Shown piece by piece: positions 25,837-38,370 of a stretch of DNA of 64,000 bases. Each line of letters begins with the position of its first letter. Positions within the stretch are counted from its first letter, which is position 1. Both the position numbers and the translations under genes were made by a program. The DNA lies in NCBI GenBank assembly GCA_037974965.1, contig JBBPFI010000005.1, positions 620,001 to 684,000 on the forward strand, in the 5' to 3' direction. This DNA is from Dacryopinax spathularia (lineage: Eukaryota > Basidiomycota > Dacrymycetes > Dacrymycetales > Dacrymycetaceae). The notes under the pieces are model-generated. The model made no database searches. It worked only from the letters and a program-made list of their open reading frames with translations, and was not told the DNA's origin.

Positions 25837-27055
25837 GTGCCTCAAGACAGGGCAAAGTAGAAGCTGTATATTTTGAATCGATGCGAGTATTTTGTAGCTA
25901 ACAATGTAGTATACAACCAATTGTACGTAATGACAGTTCATATCCACTCTCGTGGCTATCAGCGCTCCTTCACGCTTTGTGAGACCGTCCACCATTGGAT
26001 GAGGTATGCGTGCGCCCGCCTGTCCCGAAGACAATGATCCCCCCAGCGATGGTAGCAGCAGACTCAGCCCGTCAGCCACATCGGAAGCGACTCATGCCAA
26101 ATAATGCACGCCCAGGAAGAAGATAAAGCGTGCCTTGCGCTGGCTCGTCCGTCTGGCAAGGTCACGCCCCGCTCTACATCCAAGCAGTGGGAAGGAAGCA
26201 AGCCTCAGAGTTTCCTCTTCCAGGTTGTCTCAAAGAGCTGCGCATCTAGGGCAGAACGTACCGTGGACCAGAACATCAAGTATCGCTCATTAGTTATACT
26301 TGATGGCGGAAAGTGTTCTGCCTCCAGCGGTACGGTCCGTCCGAGTGCCAGACCGATCGAGGCGACCGCGTCAGATATCACACAGCACCTCTAGAGAGGT
26401 AGAAACACTGAGCACCGAACGGTTGACTGGAAGAAAGATGAGAATGCCAAAGAAGGTGGAATTCCCGACCGGGCGTAGTGTCCAAGTTGGAGTGACATTC
26501 ATGGCAGCAAGTATGCCGCAGCTCAGCACACTCTTCTCGAGGGCAAACGGGCAAGACTCATCACTAACGAACACAGGCAGCGGTTGAGATAGACGACAGA
26601 ACGTGTAATTCCGCTACTCAGGCACGAAGCATGGACCCCAATAATGAAGTTACAAGGGACACCTCCGAGCCTGAGTAAGCAGCCGTGCGTTCAACCATGT
26701 CGCAATGCCAGCGGTCCTTTAGAGCTCAAATCGCATTGCGAAAAGTGCCTGACAAGGCGCCGGAGCTGTTACCGCAGCCTGCAGGGGAAATGCACCTCCT
26801 GGAGACACCTGCACGCGACGAGCAACGCTGAACGACCGGCTCGGTGCTATGTGCCGCGTCTGACGGTGCGTATCCTCTTCTGATCCGTAACCAGGTTACC
26901 AGCAAGTCGCGACAGGGCCCGAAGAGGACGAGGTGCCCGAGCCAGTACCCGTCGCCAGAGGACGCTGTAGGGTTGGGGGGTAGAGAGCGGTTGTGTCCGC
27001 CAGGGACAGGGGCATGCCGCACGCAAGGGCGGCTGCTTCAAGCGACACGCAAATG
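25837..27055. other. Intergenic, no gene supported
   Basis: Sequence downstream of luciferase-like copy 2. It contains only short frames in both strands and no CGGCGATAAG motif. I see no recognisable gene, RNA or mobile element. Confidence 0.4.
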
Positions 27056-28259
27056 CTAGCTGCCTACTAGGGGTTGGCAGCGCATCTGCGTGCAGGAGCG
27101 CCCGTGCGAGAGGCTGCGGATCGTGCAAGGCAGGAGGACGTCGACCAGAGACGGGGGAGGAGGAGGCTCGGATGGTGGTTGGATTATATAGATTTCGGTT
27201 AGGTCCTCGCGGCGGGGAAAAGGTTGATGACACGCTCGAATGTCGCGAAAGGATGTCGTACGACCGCTTGAATCGCAGACTGATCCTCCCACGGCGCCGT
27301 TGAGCCGTAAGGTCCCTCTGGTAAAGCTCTTGAAAAGGTCGATCGACTCAGGAAGCCGCACCGGCGTCTGTTCCCTCTCTTGCAAGGATGGGGAGAAAGA
27401 ATCCGTTTTTGCAAAACGCATTATTCCTGAATCAAAAGAGTTCAGATAGCGCCTCGTGTTCCGCTGCCAAAAATAACCCGCCCTTTCAAGATCGCCCGCG
27501 AATCCCGCGAACCGCCGAGAAGTTGATGATCGTTCGCTTGCGAGTTCTTCGCTTCCTGATGCTCCGTGCAGATCCTTCAGGGGATCATGCGGAGAACGAC
27601 ACTCCTCGACCGAAGCCAGGATTGAAGGGTCACGCACCTGACCGAGACTCGCTCCCAGAGGGGTTCCATTACTGGCATGCTTCACGAGTATTAACGATGC
27701 GGCCATTGATGCCCACCGGGGTGGTGCTCCTCCGTTAGAGACTTGTAAGCACCGGTGAAGGATAACGAGATGTCCAGCCCACATCCTCGTCGGGCACCTT
27801 TGAAGTGACGGCCGCGAGGCGTGGATGTCGTATGCGCGCAGGAGGAGAGCCTGAGAGAACTCATCAGAACCCGCAGAACGCACCAACAAAGATCGGCCCG
27901 ACCACACGCGCGCGCCATCGCTCTCCGAAGCGGGGCCTTGTCCACAACGCAGTTCAGACCAACGAAACTTACGGAAGACTCTGAAAGTCCCTCCACTCGG
28001 GCAGGGGGTTTTCCTCTTTGAGAGAAATACCAAGCTGCGCGGGCCTTGTGCGAGCCTCGTGTCGCCCCTCGACTTTGATGTTCCTAGAGCTCTGATGTCG
28101 CGTCTTCTGATCGTCCATCTGCACTCAGCGCAGGAGAGGCGCGGTCGGTATGCCAAACCCTTCCGCAGCCGGTAAAGGGAGATAAGCACCTAACGCCACG
28201 TGTCACCCATCCTCCCACCTCATGTCGCAATCTGTTTTGGACAAGGTTAACCCGTCTCG

Positions 28260-29500
28260 CTTCGCTCATCGTTCCTTAAATGTTGAATTTTTTTTTCCGT
28301 TTTCATTTTTCTGTAGCCATTCCACTTAAGTCATTAAGTATCCAAGGTAAGTTAGCAAACCATCCAATTGTAATGCAACTCTTCCTTTTAGGTAGATTAT
28401 TTCTTTCAGGTCCATGCTTGCACACCTCCGCTGCGCTCCGGTGGCGCATGGTGGTATTTGTCAAGTATGCAAGGTGAATCAGCTAACTGCGCAAGCATAG
28501 TGGTAGATTACTATTTAGGTAGCTTATGTCTCCCAGGCTCATGCATGCACATGTCTGCTATGCTTTGCTCATGGAAAATCCCCCTACTCTTGGATACAGC
28601 ATTATATGTGGCGTAAATAACTGCCTGTTCTTGGTGATTTATCTTAAGTAACTTCCTCTTTCATGACTCTTCCTCCTTCCGATAATCGACTTCTTGCATC
28701 AGGAAATGCTCTACTCCATGATAGGGGGATTTCCATTCTGATGGAACCTCATTTTCCCTTAATTCTCCACATCTACTGTGTCCTGCAACTTTTCCTCCTT
28801 TTACCTTCATCCACCTATCTCCCAATGAGCTCCCTTTTCCCCAATTCTCCCATCTCCCGTCTCCCATCTCCTGTCTCCAGTCTCCAGTCTCCAGTCTCCA
28901 GTCTCCAGTCTCCAGTCTCCAGTCTCCAGTCTCCAGTCTCCCAAGTTCTGTCTCCCATCTCCCGAGTCCCATGTCCCGAGTCCTGTCTCCTGTCTCCCAT
29001 CTCCCATCTCCCATCTCCCATCTCCCGTAGTCCCTTCCCCATTTCTGGTTCACAGGCTTCAAGCAGAAGGAGGATGTCAAGGCCAACTTGAGAAGGTATC
29101 CCGAGCAAGTGGGCTTCGCCTCTGCACTTTGCGTGCTCCTTTTCCTGTTCCACCATTCCCATCCCAAATTGCTCAATACCATATTACCTACTGCATTTGA
29201 TTACCTACTGCAATTGAATGATTTTATTTTCAACATATCTAGTTTGCACAATATTTTGTATGCTAATTAACTCTATATTACATGTTTTCTCTCTTATTTT
29301 AATAATTTGCGCAAAAACCCTGGTAATAAGGGCCTTGTTAAGATCCCCAAGGACCCCAACCCCTTTTTTCCCTTGGTCCCTAGCCCAGAGCCGCGCGCCG
29401 GGCGCTTTTGCTTCCGCTGCCACGTGGCGCGAAAACGTGGCAAGGCCACGCGCGACTTTTGCACCGCTTTTCGACGCCTAGCTTTAACTTATAGATTATC
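28260..29500. other. AT-rich island of foreign-looking composition
   Basis: From a run of T near 28288 to about 29340 the sequence is much more AT-rich than its surroundings. It then switches at about 29390 to very GC-rich sequence (GCGCGCCGGGCGC). It holds the heptamer satellite listed separately. No open frame looks real; the Thr-Gly-Asp-Trp repeat frame on the minus strand is only the satellite read through. It could be a decayed transposable element or an organellar insertion; I cannot decide. Confidence 0.35.
28848..29030. repeat. Heptamer satellite (CTCCAGT / CTCCCAT)
   Basis: This is a tandem array of 7-base units. CTCCAGT is repeated about ten times at 28874-28940, flanked by CTCCCAT, CTCCTGT and CCCGAGT variants on both sides. 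Since 7 is not a multiple of 3, translation cycles through a 7-residue pattern, producing artificial long frames on both strands. Confidence 0.9.
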
Positions 29501-31419
29501 AGATGAAAACCTTGCGTTATGATTGGTCGACCAGGGCGTGCTCGAGAAACAAAGAGAGTCAGCCGTGTGCGTGCGAACCTCCAGGGGAGGTGGAAATACC
29601 TTACCTTGGGATTGGGAGTGATGCGCGATCCACCGCGTTAGCCGGGTGTCATCCTCATGTCGACTTGTGGGGGTTATCAGACCAAGCCTCCGCACTGCCC
29701 TTGGTGGCCTGCAACCTCCTTTACAGATGAAGGAGCGGAAGAAGAAGAACGAGTGCCTCATTGCGCACAAAGGCTGAGCGCGTGCTGATCCTGCACGGGC
29801 TGGTCGATAGGGTAAAAAGAGGTGCACCTCCACCTTGGCGGGATATGGGAATACCTTCCCTTGGGATTGGATTTGATGGGGGGAGACGGACGAGATAAGA
29901 TTCCAATCTGCACCCCTGCGCCATGAGGCATGAGGCTTGCGGAGACCCGGGTCGAGGCTCGCGGGTTGTAGATTGTAGGCCGGGTCGGATCTTCGGCTTC
30001 CTCGAGGTTTGCCAATCGGCGGTAGGCTGTTGGTCGACAACCCTCTACCCTCCCTAATTGACAGTCTTCAGTAGATAATCAAGCCAGAAGAACATAACCA
30101 GAGAGCGTTGAAAGCGAAGACAACAACTCCCAAACCCAGCATGCACCGCGAGACGGGAGCAGGACGTGCGGGCGTGCCGCGCCGGCCCAGACTGCCCAAG
30201 AACCCGCCCGCCTCGCCCGCCGGAAGATGTCTCATACGTCATCCGAAGCCTCCTAAACTCTGCACAGCCCCTCGTTCTTTTCATCTGCCGGAACCAGTGG
30301 GGGAAAGGCTTGGCACACGCTGCTGACATATTTTGCTTGTCTAACCTGAGAGTTGGTTAAACCTACGAGTACAACTCGCTGTTGCTGTTTGCCGTCGTAA
30401 AGTAGCGTGCAGGAGGCAGGACTTCCTCGGTAGCAGGATAAAGAGAGATAAAGGTTTCCAAGACGCCGGTACGCCATCACGCAGACACAGAAGTCCCCGA
30501 CCCTGAGCCTCATCAGATTGCGCGCCAAGCCAGCCCAGCCCTTCTTCCAAGCTCGCCTTCCATCCACGCAACGATACGCGAGATAGCACGTTTCCCGTCC
30601 CCCCCTCTCTTCCAGCGAGTTCGCGGACGGAGGGGGTGCCTGCCCAGAAGGCACAAGGGCCGTAAGGGGGCGGGGTGATAGCATAATGAATACATGCGTA
30701 ATAACTGTTGTAGGGATGGTGTGATAATGGACTGATGCAAGTCCGAATCCTTGGTAGTTCAAGCGCCCGCCCCGCGTCGCCGGCGTGTCGTCCCACGGAC
30801 TACGGATTTTGTGCTGACGCGAACCAAAACCGAACGGGGACATCACTACTCGCGGCCGTACATATTCCCCTCAAGCTGTCCACAACGGAGCCGTCCTACA
30901 ACCCACGGCCACCGTCGTTGTTGTACATCGCTGTACAACGCTGTCCCGCGTCTCTGTAGCTGACGTTGTACCGCTACCGTGGGCCGTTGTCCCGGTTGTC
31001 CCTCCCCGCCCAGTTGCCAGTGGTCGATCGCCGATCACTCATCCGCGCCGAGCCTTTCGTCCTCCTTATCCGCCACTCCCCCTCCCTCTCCGACTCCGCA
31101 GCTCATCCCCATCCTCATCCCACACAGGACTTCAATCCGCGACCACCACCACGACCGCGACCGACCCACTGGCATATTCGACATATTTGGGATATTGGAT
31201 TGACGCAAACGCAAACGCTGGATGGGCAGACTGTTGGTGTTGAGTGATACGATTGGGACGATTTGCCATCAGCACGGGCCATAGTCGACTCCTTCTCTTG
31301 CTACGCCCGACAACAAAAACACCAACACACTATCTATTACAGCAACGTCACGACCACATCGACCACCACCGCACGTCCCGAGCGCCCTGTCGAAGCCTCC
31401 TTGCAAGCATAGCAAGCAC
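29501..31419. other. Non-coding, with one imperfect direct repeat
   Basis: The segments around 29581-29620 and 29836-29880 share a GGTGGAAATACCTTACCTTGGGATTGG-like block about 255 bases apart. Otherwise only overlapping frames of poor quality are present. No gene is supported between here and the antiporter. Confidence 0.4.
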
Positions 31420-31523
31420 CAACCGAGCTCGATAGACCAGCTCCCCCTTCTCGCACTTTCGCACCCGCCTCCCTCTCCCACCCTACCCCACCACCCCCAC
31501 CACCCCCCAAGAGCTCAGCCAAA
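31420..31523 (+). promoter_or_regulatory. Pyrimidine-rich leader of the antiporter gene
   Basis: A strongly C/T-rich strand (CCCTCTCCCACC, CACCACCCCCACC) runs up to CAAAATG at 31520-31526. Such CT tracts immediately before the start are common in highly transcribed fungal genes and mark the likely transcription start zone. The context CAAAATGA has A at -3, a good start context. Confidence 0.4.
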
Positions 31524-34500
31524 ATGAAATTCGACCCCTTCGAAGTCTCCGTCCCGCACATCGCCTACTCCCTCCTCGGAGGGTTCGTCGTCATCTTCGG
31601 CATGTTCTCCCTCTGGATCAAAGCCCGACTCTACATCTCCGAAGCGGTCTGGGCCACGTTATTCGGGATCATCGTCGGTCCTTACTGTGCGGGCATATTT
31701 GACCCGCGGGCGTGGGCGGGGGATACGGATACGGAGGAGGGGGTCGAGGTGACTAATACTGTTACGCTGGAGGTTATGAGGGTCGTTTTGGCCATTGGTG
31801 TTTTCGCAATCGGGTGCGTCTCCACGTCTCTCGTTCTACCACTGTAAGAGAGGCTGATGCGATTGCGCAGGGTCGAATTGCCCAAAGCGTACCTATGGCG
31901 ACACGTCCGCTCCGTCCTCCTCATCCTCTTCCCCGTCATGGCCTGGGGCTGGATCGTCTGCGCCGGCCTGATCTACGGCCTTGTCCCAGGGCTCAACTTC
32001 CTCTCCTCGCTCATCATCGCCGCCTGCCTCACGCCCACCGACCCGATCCTCGCCTCCGCCGTCGTCGGCGGTAAATGGGCGGACAAGCACGTCCCCGCCC
32101 ACCTGCGGCACCTCCTCGCCGCCGAATCGGGCGTAAACGACGGCCTCGCCTTCCCCTTCCTCTATATCGCGCTCTACCTCTTTCTGGAAGACGGCAACGC
32201 ACGCGTCGCAGTGGGGGAATGGATCTACTGGACGATCCTATACGAAGTCACTCTCGGCTGTGTGATGGGCACCGTCCTCGGCGTAGGGTTCAGACACCTC
32301 ATGCAGTTCTGCGAGCGAAAAGACTTGATCGACCGTACCTCCTATCTGGCGCAATACGTCTCCCTCGCCCTGCTCGCCATAGGCGTAACGACCCTCCTGG
32401 GCACGGACGACCTCCTGTGCGCCTTCTTCGCGGGGACGGGATTTGGATGGAACGGGTTTTTCCAGAAACAGACGGAGGACAGTATGTTCTCTAATGCGAT
32501 GGACCTGCTGTTCAACGTCGCTGCGTTCATATACATAGGCGCATGGCTGCCATTCGCAAGCTACGCGGACACGCGGCTCACGCTCGCCGTCTGGCGCTTG
32601 GTCGTGCTCGGCATCCTCGTGATCCTCGTCCGGAGGATCCCTATCTGCCTGGCGGTGTACACCTGGATACCCGATATAAAGACGTTCCGCGAAGCCCTTT
32701 TCACGGGCCATTTCGGCCCCATGGGCGTAGGAGCGATATTCATCTCCACCCTAGCAGCCACGCAGCTCCCCTCAAAGGGCGCCCTGGGGGATCCGCCATA
32801 TTCACAAGAACAGCTCCTCTCCGGCTCCCTCCAGCCCATCGTATCCTTCATCGTCCTTTGCTCTGTCCTCTCGCATGGGTTGTCTGTGCCGGCATTCTCG
32901 CTGAGCAAGAGAGTGCATAGTCTGGGGCTGACGGTACATACCCGGAGTTGGAGCAGGCAGGCGAGCAGGGATGGGCATGGGCATGTGGAGCCGGAATGGG
33001 CTACGCAGGCTCGGCGTGTCCACCGACCTGAGGACATCGTAATCAACCGCGACTCCGACGCTGTCGATCTGGAAAAGGGGCTGAGGGTGAATGGACGGCA
33101 CGCGGGGGAGATGAATGGAGCTGCGGGAGGAGGGAGAATGCATGGCGCGGGTGGGGACGAGGGCGAGGAGGTGGGGGCGATGGATAGGGAGAATGAGAAG
33201 CCTAGGGTTGGGGGTGCGCATGTGGAGGGGGGGACGGAGGAGGTTGGTGTGGGGAGGGATACTGCCCGGGAAGGGGGTGTGTTGGAGGGACACAGCCCTG
33301 CAGGGACGGGGACGAGCGGTATGACCCGTATTGGGGACGGTGAGGACTTGCCCGCTGCTGAAATGGAAGATGATGAGGCGGACAGGGAAAGGGAGAGACG
33401 CGAGGATGGAAGGGGAGATGAGGGGGATGGGGAAGGAGAAGTGGAGGACGTTAAGGAGGGTGAGCCGAGCGTGAGCACGTGGAGGCAGGGGAATTATATG
33501 GTTATTGAGAGGAATCCGGGGCATGGGGGTGATGTGCGTCGTTTTCCTTTCTCTCCTTCTCTTGTTTTCTCCTCTTCACTCTACTCCGCAATCCGCTTCT
33601 TGGTCTTCCGTCCCACCGCTCCTATCGGCTCCTCCATCTATGTGAAGCGATGCTGACGAACATCATGTGCACAGGTCGAAGTCGAAGTCGTCCGCCGATC
33701 CCGCATCCCCGCGGCCGCCGCCCGCCAAACCTTCCGTGGCCGAACCCTAGAAGAAGCGCGCGCCCTAGGCCGAGAATACGTGGAGAAGCTCGAGCAGAAA
33801 GCGCGGCAGATCAGGGCTGAGCTGCTCCGCGAGGGCAAAATAACGAGCCATCAGGATCAGGCGAAGACGATGTGGGGCGAGAGGACGCTGAGGCGGTTGA
33901 GTGGGGTTAGTGTGGAGAGTTGGAGTAGTGAGGGTGGGGCTGCTCTTGGTGAGCATGAGCATGAGCATGGGCAGGAAGGGGAGGCAGGGCCGAGCGGGTC
34001 GAGGAGGTCACTGCAGCATGACCGGGAGGGACAATCCGCGGAAGGTGATTCAGAGATCGTCCCTGGCCTTCCCGCTGGAGAACCCATCGACGAAAACGCC
34101 GTCGAGGATGACGACATGGAAGAGGTGGTCGAAGAAGCCTCTACGACCGACCCTTCCCCTTCCTCCGCAGCAGCGCCCCTTCCGCGCACAACCCTCAAGT
34201 TCCGCGAACCTTCCTCCCGCCAGTATCGTACTAGGGAGAGAGAACGCAGCCCTGTCTCGCCCGAGACGCCGACGCATGAACCGCATTACCCGCATCATCA
34301 CAGCAGGTTTATCAAGAATGCGAAACGGGCGATCGTGCATGCCGCTCACGGGCACGGGGGCCACGGGACCTCCGCTAGACGCAGTATCCGACGAAGCTTG
34401 TTGTCGGGGTCGAGCAAGAGCAGGAATAAGAGCGTCTCTCCTCCCGCCGACACTGCTGGTCCCTCCAACACAGGGAATCTGACGCTTCCCACCATCACCG

Positions 34501-34952
34501 CCCACCCGGAGAGGAGCCCCTCCTTCACGGGATCGCAGTCGACCGACCGACCCGTCCGGCCAATCCTGACCAGCGCTACATCCTTCTCATCCCTGCGTGA
34601 TTCCCCAGCCCCAAGCACCAACTCTTCCCTCCCCGGCTCGTCCGTCCCGTCCCGTATGCGCACCCCCAGCCCAACGCGTCCTGGCCGAGCCTCCAGCCCG
34701 GGACGAAATGTCCGTTTCACCGACTACTCGTCCTCCAAGAATGGCCCCGCGCAGGAAGGGACGCTCCAAGTCCCCGGCAGCGCTCCGCCGACCATGTCGA
34801 GTTTCGTGCCTGGGACCGCGACGAGCAGTGAGGTGGTGCCGGTGTGGGGTGAAGGAGGGAACGGAGCGGTGAGCTTTGCGGATACGACGGCTGCGAATAC
34901 GGCCGCCAACACTGGCTCAAGAGTGCGCTTCGACTCTTCCACGCGTCTCTAA
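31524..34952 (+). CDS. NHA1: Plasma-membrane Na+/H+ antiporter, NHA1/SOD2 type
   Basis: The three-exon model is join(31524..31813, 31871..33533, 33675..34952), 1076 aa. The introns are 57 and 141 bases, and phases close. The N-terminal half is a CPA1-like transporter with about 12 membrane segments. Key blocks are FAIGVELPKAYLW (restored by the first splice), ACLTPTDPILASAVV near residue 154 and ESGVNDGLAFPFLYIAL near 187, carrying the acidic residues that bind Na+ and H+. ALFTGHFGPMGVGAIF is the NHA signature that marks the end of the transporter domain. The remaining roughly 600 residues form the long hydrophilic, Ser/Glu/Gly-rich cytoplasmic tail typical of fungal NHA1 (yeast 985 aa). It exports Na+, Li+ and K+ in exchange for protons, giving salt tolerance and pH control. 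The tail is low complexity and probably fast evolving. Confidence 0.92.
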
Positions 34953-35179
34953 ACCTCCTGCTATCCGCTTTCATCTTGCCTGCCCCCCCGCCAAACTCGC
35001 TCCCAAAGTCTCTGTCTCGCATCGCCGTGGTACAACTACAAGAATATTTTCTTCCCTCTTTCCAACGTCTCTTCCTTTCGACAAATGACTCGACCAAGCA
35101 GTGTTCGCAGTTCTGCAATTGTTATCGGATGTATTCTGTATGGTATAGCTATGTTGGAATGACGATTGTTGTTCTCTAG

Positions 35180-37060
35180 ACTCTCGATACGGTTCACCTC
35201 TGATGGTGTTTTCTGCAGCTGGACTTTGGGGGCGCGTCGGGGATAGGCGTCCTTAGTGCCGAATGTCGGCGATATCTTGACGGCGATAGCGGGAGAATGA
35301 ATAGGGCCGACGGAAACCGGCCTACGTCCCTACCTCGCACTCCGGTTTAGTACCAGCCACTGTTCCGCTCGATGCATTCTACGTCCATCTGGACAAGACG
35401 GCAGCAAACGGGTGCTAGCGACGAACTGCCAATTCGCACTGACGCATTCATAGCTCCTATGCTCAAGTCATCGCCGGGCGGCCTTAAAGCCGATGACCAC
35501 TGGGACAGCAACAGGTATACAGTACCAGCGACAGAAGAGGATTCGGTAGGCACTTAACAGCCCATCGACTCAGTGCTACATGTCCTCCGTAGTCATAGGC
35601 AACTTGAAGCAGCTTCCCGAGTATAACTCCTTCTCGCGGCCTCGCCCTTATCTCCGAAGTTGCGTACGGGGACGCCTTTCCCACCTGCCTTCAAAATCAA
35701 GCCACTGTTTGCCAGCAGCAACAGAGTGAGTTTTAGGGAGAGAGCTGCTCACAAGGAACCGCCCACCAAAGCTCTATGAAGCATTCCATCACAACGTCGA
35801 AGAATGACCACTTAACGCCGACGCTGAAAACGGTGTTCCGGGTAACGCCGAACTACCTTGCCCACTCTCGTAGCTTGCCTTATGGCCACACAAAGCACTG
35901 CGGTTTAACGAAATTCCTCGCTGGAGGAAAGTGGGAGTATTTCCGCACAAGTATGTCTTAACGAAACCGTGGCTGCCTAAAAATTTACACACGTTGGACA
36001 TTATTCAGTGGCTTTTTCGCCGTTTTGTTGCCGAGCGCTCTATTTCGAGCCTCCGAAAGGTATTGCAGCTTTCAATAGCGCAGCCATATCATCGGCGCTC
36101 AAACGGGCGCGCATTGGAGGTGTGCAACCTCGCTATTCCTGCCAAGTTGAGCCTTGGAACTTGGGAGGCTTTTCGAGTTCATAGTTAGTTCTGATTTGGA
36201 CTCGGTAGGCCTTGTGACATTACACTTGACACCTGGCCACAACACTTCTTGACTGAACATGTTATAGAAAGCCGGCTGGGTTGTGAGTGACAAACGTTCA
36301 CGACCTGAATCTGCACCGCGGTTGGTGTTTGGGAAATGTTCGGCGGTAGGGGGAAATGCAGAGGCCGACCGAAGCTGGCGTGCCTCTCTGCGCTGCACTC
36401 TGTTCGGATCATCATGCAGACCGCGCGACGGCCGCATAATCTATGTACTCTTCAACCACAATGTCCGCCAGCAGGAACCGAGAGAGATTGTAAAACTGAA
36501 CAGGGAAAGCTTCTAGCCAGTACTAGGCTTATCGCCGCACCCCGTTACCGCGGACGGGGTACCAGGCGAAGACGCCCGTAGCTGGTCAGGCTCACATACA
36601 AAGAGGCAGAGTTCCTAGATCTACTGTATGGTCACCGTTTCCGGTGCTGTGAGAGGTAGGATGGGCACTCTAGCCAGACAATGAACGCCGAAGGCATTAT
36701 TTGGGTTAAAACCGAACTAGGTTCCCCAACCGGGGAACCCGCCGTCTCACAAGGCATAATCCCGCCGCTCATCAGACAGTTGGCATGAATTGGGGTTGGG
36801 CACGTATCTTGACGACGAGCACTCTGCTCCGACGAAGTGCTGTGCTTCTTCGCCTCGGAGGAACAGCAAGGAGGTTCTCAGAACAAATATATGGATCATA
36901 GTATGGGACTCTACAAGCGAGAAAAGCGGCGAACGGCGTAATAGGCAGCAAGCCTCCACACTTATGGATACGGAAAGTCATGCATATGGGCGCTTTCTAC
37001 AGTCAGTACAATACCTGGCACCAAATCCCGGCCCTCTCAAAACAACCATTCAAGCCAGAA
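35180..37060. repeat. Repeat field upstream of the 15-kb element
   Basis: No gene is supported. CGGCGATA occurs at about 35271 and 35282, and TTATCGCCG at about 36530. 35,305-35,530 matches the two flanks of the 15-kb element joined together, so it is an unoccupied relative of the insertion site; the equivalent of the duplicated target is ACCTCGCACT at 35332-35341. 36.2-36.55 kb is a diverged duplicate of 54.93-55.23 kb, and 36.7-36.9 kb of 55.43-55.66 kb. About 36.95 kb is found inverted at 22.5 kb. Confidence 0.6.
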
Positions 37061-37099
37061 GAGGATCCGTCCTGTTCGAAACCGACCGTTCTCCAACTG

Positions 37100-37545
37100 G
37101 TCCATACCAGCCGTGAAACTCATACCCAGCCGTGACGAGTCTGCCCACAACCTCAACCTCGGCTTCATCCCTAGGCGCATAGACCAGCACTCTCCCCACA
37201 GTATCCCGGTCCCTCCCTTTCGCCCCGGCCAAGAGGAACCTCTCTACGCAGCCTCCTTCGATCGTGAGCCGTGTCAACAGGGGACAGGATGGGGCATAGA
37301 GACGGCTTCGCCAAAATGGAGGTGGACGAATCCATGCGAATTTGCAAATCCGATGGGTGGGCCGGGTCAGGGTGCTTGTCTACAGCGATGGACGAGGGTC
37401 AAGGAGGAGAGCGCAAGGGAGTCGGGCCCGACGAGGGAGTGAGAGATGGTCGGCCCGCCGTGTTCGAGGAAGGATTGGTGACAATGCCCGCCTCCTCCAG
37501 CTGCCGTTCGACCATCTGCGGCACCTACCCATGTAGAATACCTTG
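37100..37545 (-). pseudogene. Decayed luciferase-like copy (14.4-kb type)
   Basis: On the minus strand the sequence starts with a GTAGGTGCCGCAGATGGTCGA block equivalent to the QVPQVID region, then the loop region. It ends with a clear C-terminal block at about 37197-37105 (LLAGAKG, RVLVYAPRDEAEVEVVGRLV, TAGYEF). Frame changes occur between these blocks, and the His-rich HLxL block is degraded. It is the partner of the decayed copy at 19.6-20.0 kb within the inverted duplication. Confidence 0.65.
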
Positions 37546-37629
37546 ATGGACTCGCGTCCATGTGTGAGCTGCTCTGCCCGGTACGGTGTTCTCATTCAGG
37601 GATGAGAGGCGGTATACGATGTGCTATCT

Positions 37630-38370
37630 GGTCTGCCTATTCTGCGCCAGAACCGGAGGTGCGCAAGTCGGTTGGGACGGAGTTGACTGCGCCGGCAGGG
37701 AGGGAAAGGAGGATCAGAGCGTTGAGGTCGAACTCTGATTGGCCATCTCGGTTGCCCGGAGAGGAGAGAATGGATATGCGGATGAGGAGTTTGGGCTCTA
37801 CTCCTCTGTTAGCGTCTGTACGACAGAAACGGGTAGGAAGGCGAGGGTTGCCGACGCACCGACTGAAGGTCGCCGGTCAAACATCTGCAACAGATGCCGA
37901 TATGGCAGTGTCATCCGCCGCAACTCCGGCCTGGGTCCTCTCCGCACGGGTACAGCCGCCCCAGCTGGGAACCCCGATTGATGGTGCACGAGATCTCGCA
38001 TGGGCGCTCATGAGGTCCCGCCATCTTCCTCTAAATATGTAGGATCAGATGAGGAGGGAGGGGATGTAGAGGCTTGGAGCCGGGGAATGGGAGCCGCGTT
38101 GATAGAGCCCCCGAAGGCGTGGATTAGCAGCCGGGAAGGAAGGGGGGGGGGGGGGGGGGGGGGGGGCGGAGGGGGACAAGGGGGCGCACCTTCCGATGGT
38201 CCATGTACCGATCATGTGGGAGAGGTATTGCTGGTCTTGGCCCCATCCCTTCGAGGACCGCAGGCGCGACGGTGGTCTCCTTCTCCCATATGTGGGTCAA
38301 GTCCTTGCACAGCTGAGGTCCTCAGCCCCCCAAGACGGCGCCTGCACCGAACTTCGCAGCCATGCGCTCT
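37630..38370 (-). pseudogene. Decayed luciferase-like copy (24.9-kb type)
   Basis: Reading the minus strand from about 38370, GAGAGCGCATGGCTGCGAAG matches the start region of the copy at 18.9 kb. It is followed by a broken anchor exon (GGGAGAAGGAGACCACCGTC, CCTGCGGTCCTC, ATGATCGGTAC). Near 37830-37640 come remnants of exon 3 (CTAACAGAGGAGTAGAG with an in-frame stop, CTCAACGCTCTGATCCTC). The 25-base poly-G tract lies inside it. It is non-functional and the partner of the copy at 18.9-19.46 kb. Confidence 0.55.
38142..38166 (+). repeat. Homopolymer of 25 G
   Basis: Uninterrupted run of 25 guanines, flanked by AAGGA on the left and CGGAGGGGG on the right, inside decayed repeat sequence. The exact length may be an assembly estimate. 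Confidence 0.9.

Noticed and set aside
27056-28189. Long open frame on the minus strand (about 377 codons)
   Set aside because: No ATG at its start (first codon GTG), no recognisable domain, composition like random GC-rich sequence, no splice context. I treat the stretch as non-coding.
28807-29182. Minus-strand frame encoding Thr-Gly-Asp-Trp-type repeats
   Set aside because: It is the 7-base satellite read through; the protein repeat is a by-product of a 21-base cycle.
30253-30846. Minus-strand open frame of about 197 codons before the antiporter
   Set aside because: It overlaps other equally long frames on both strands, starts without a convincing ATG and has no recognised motif.
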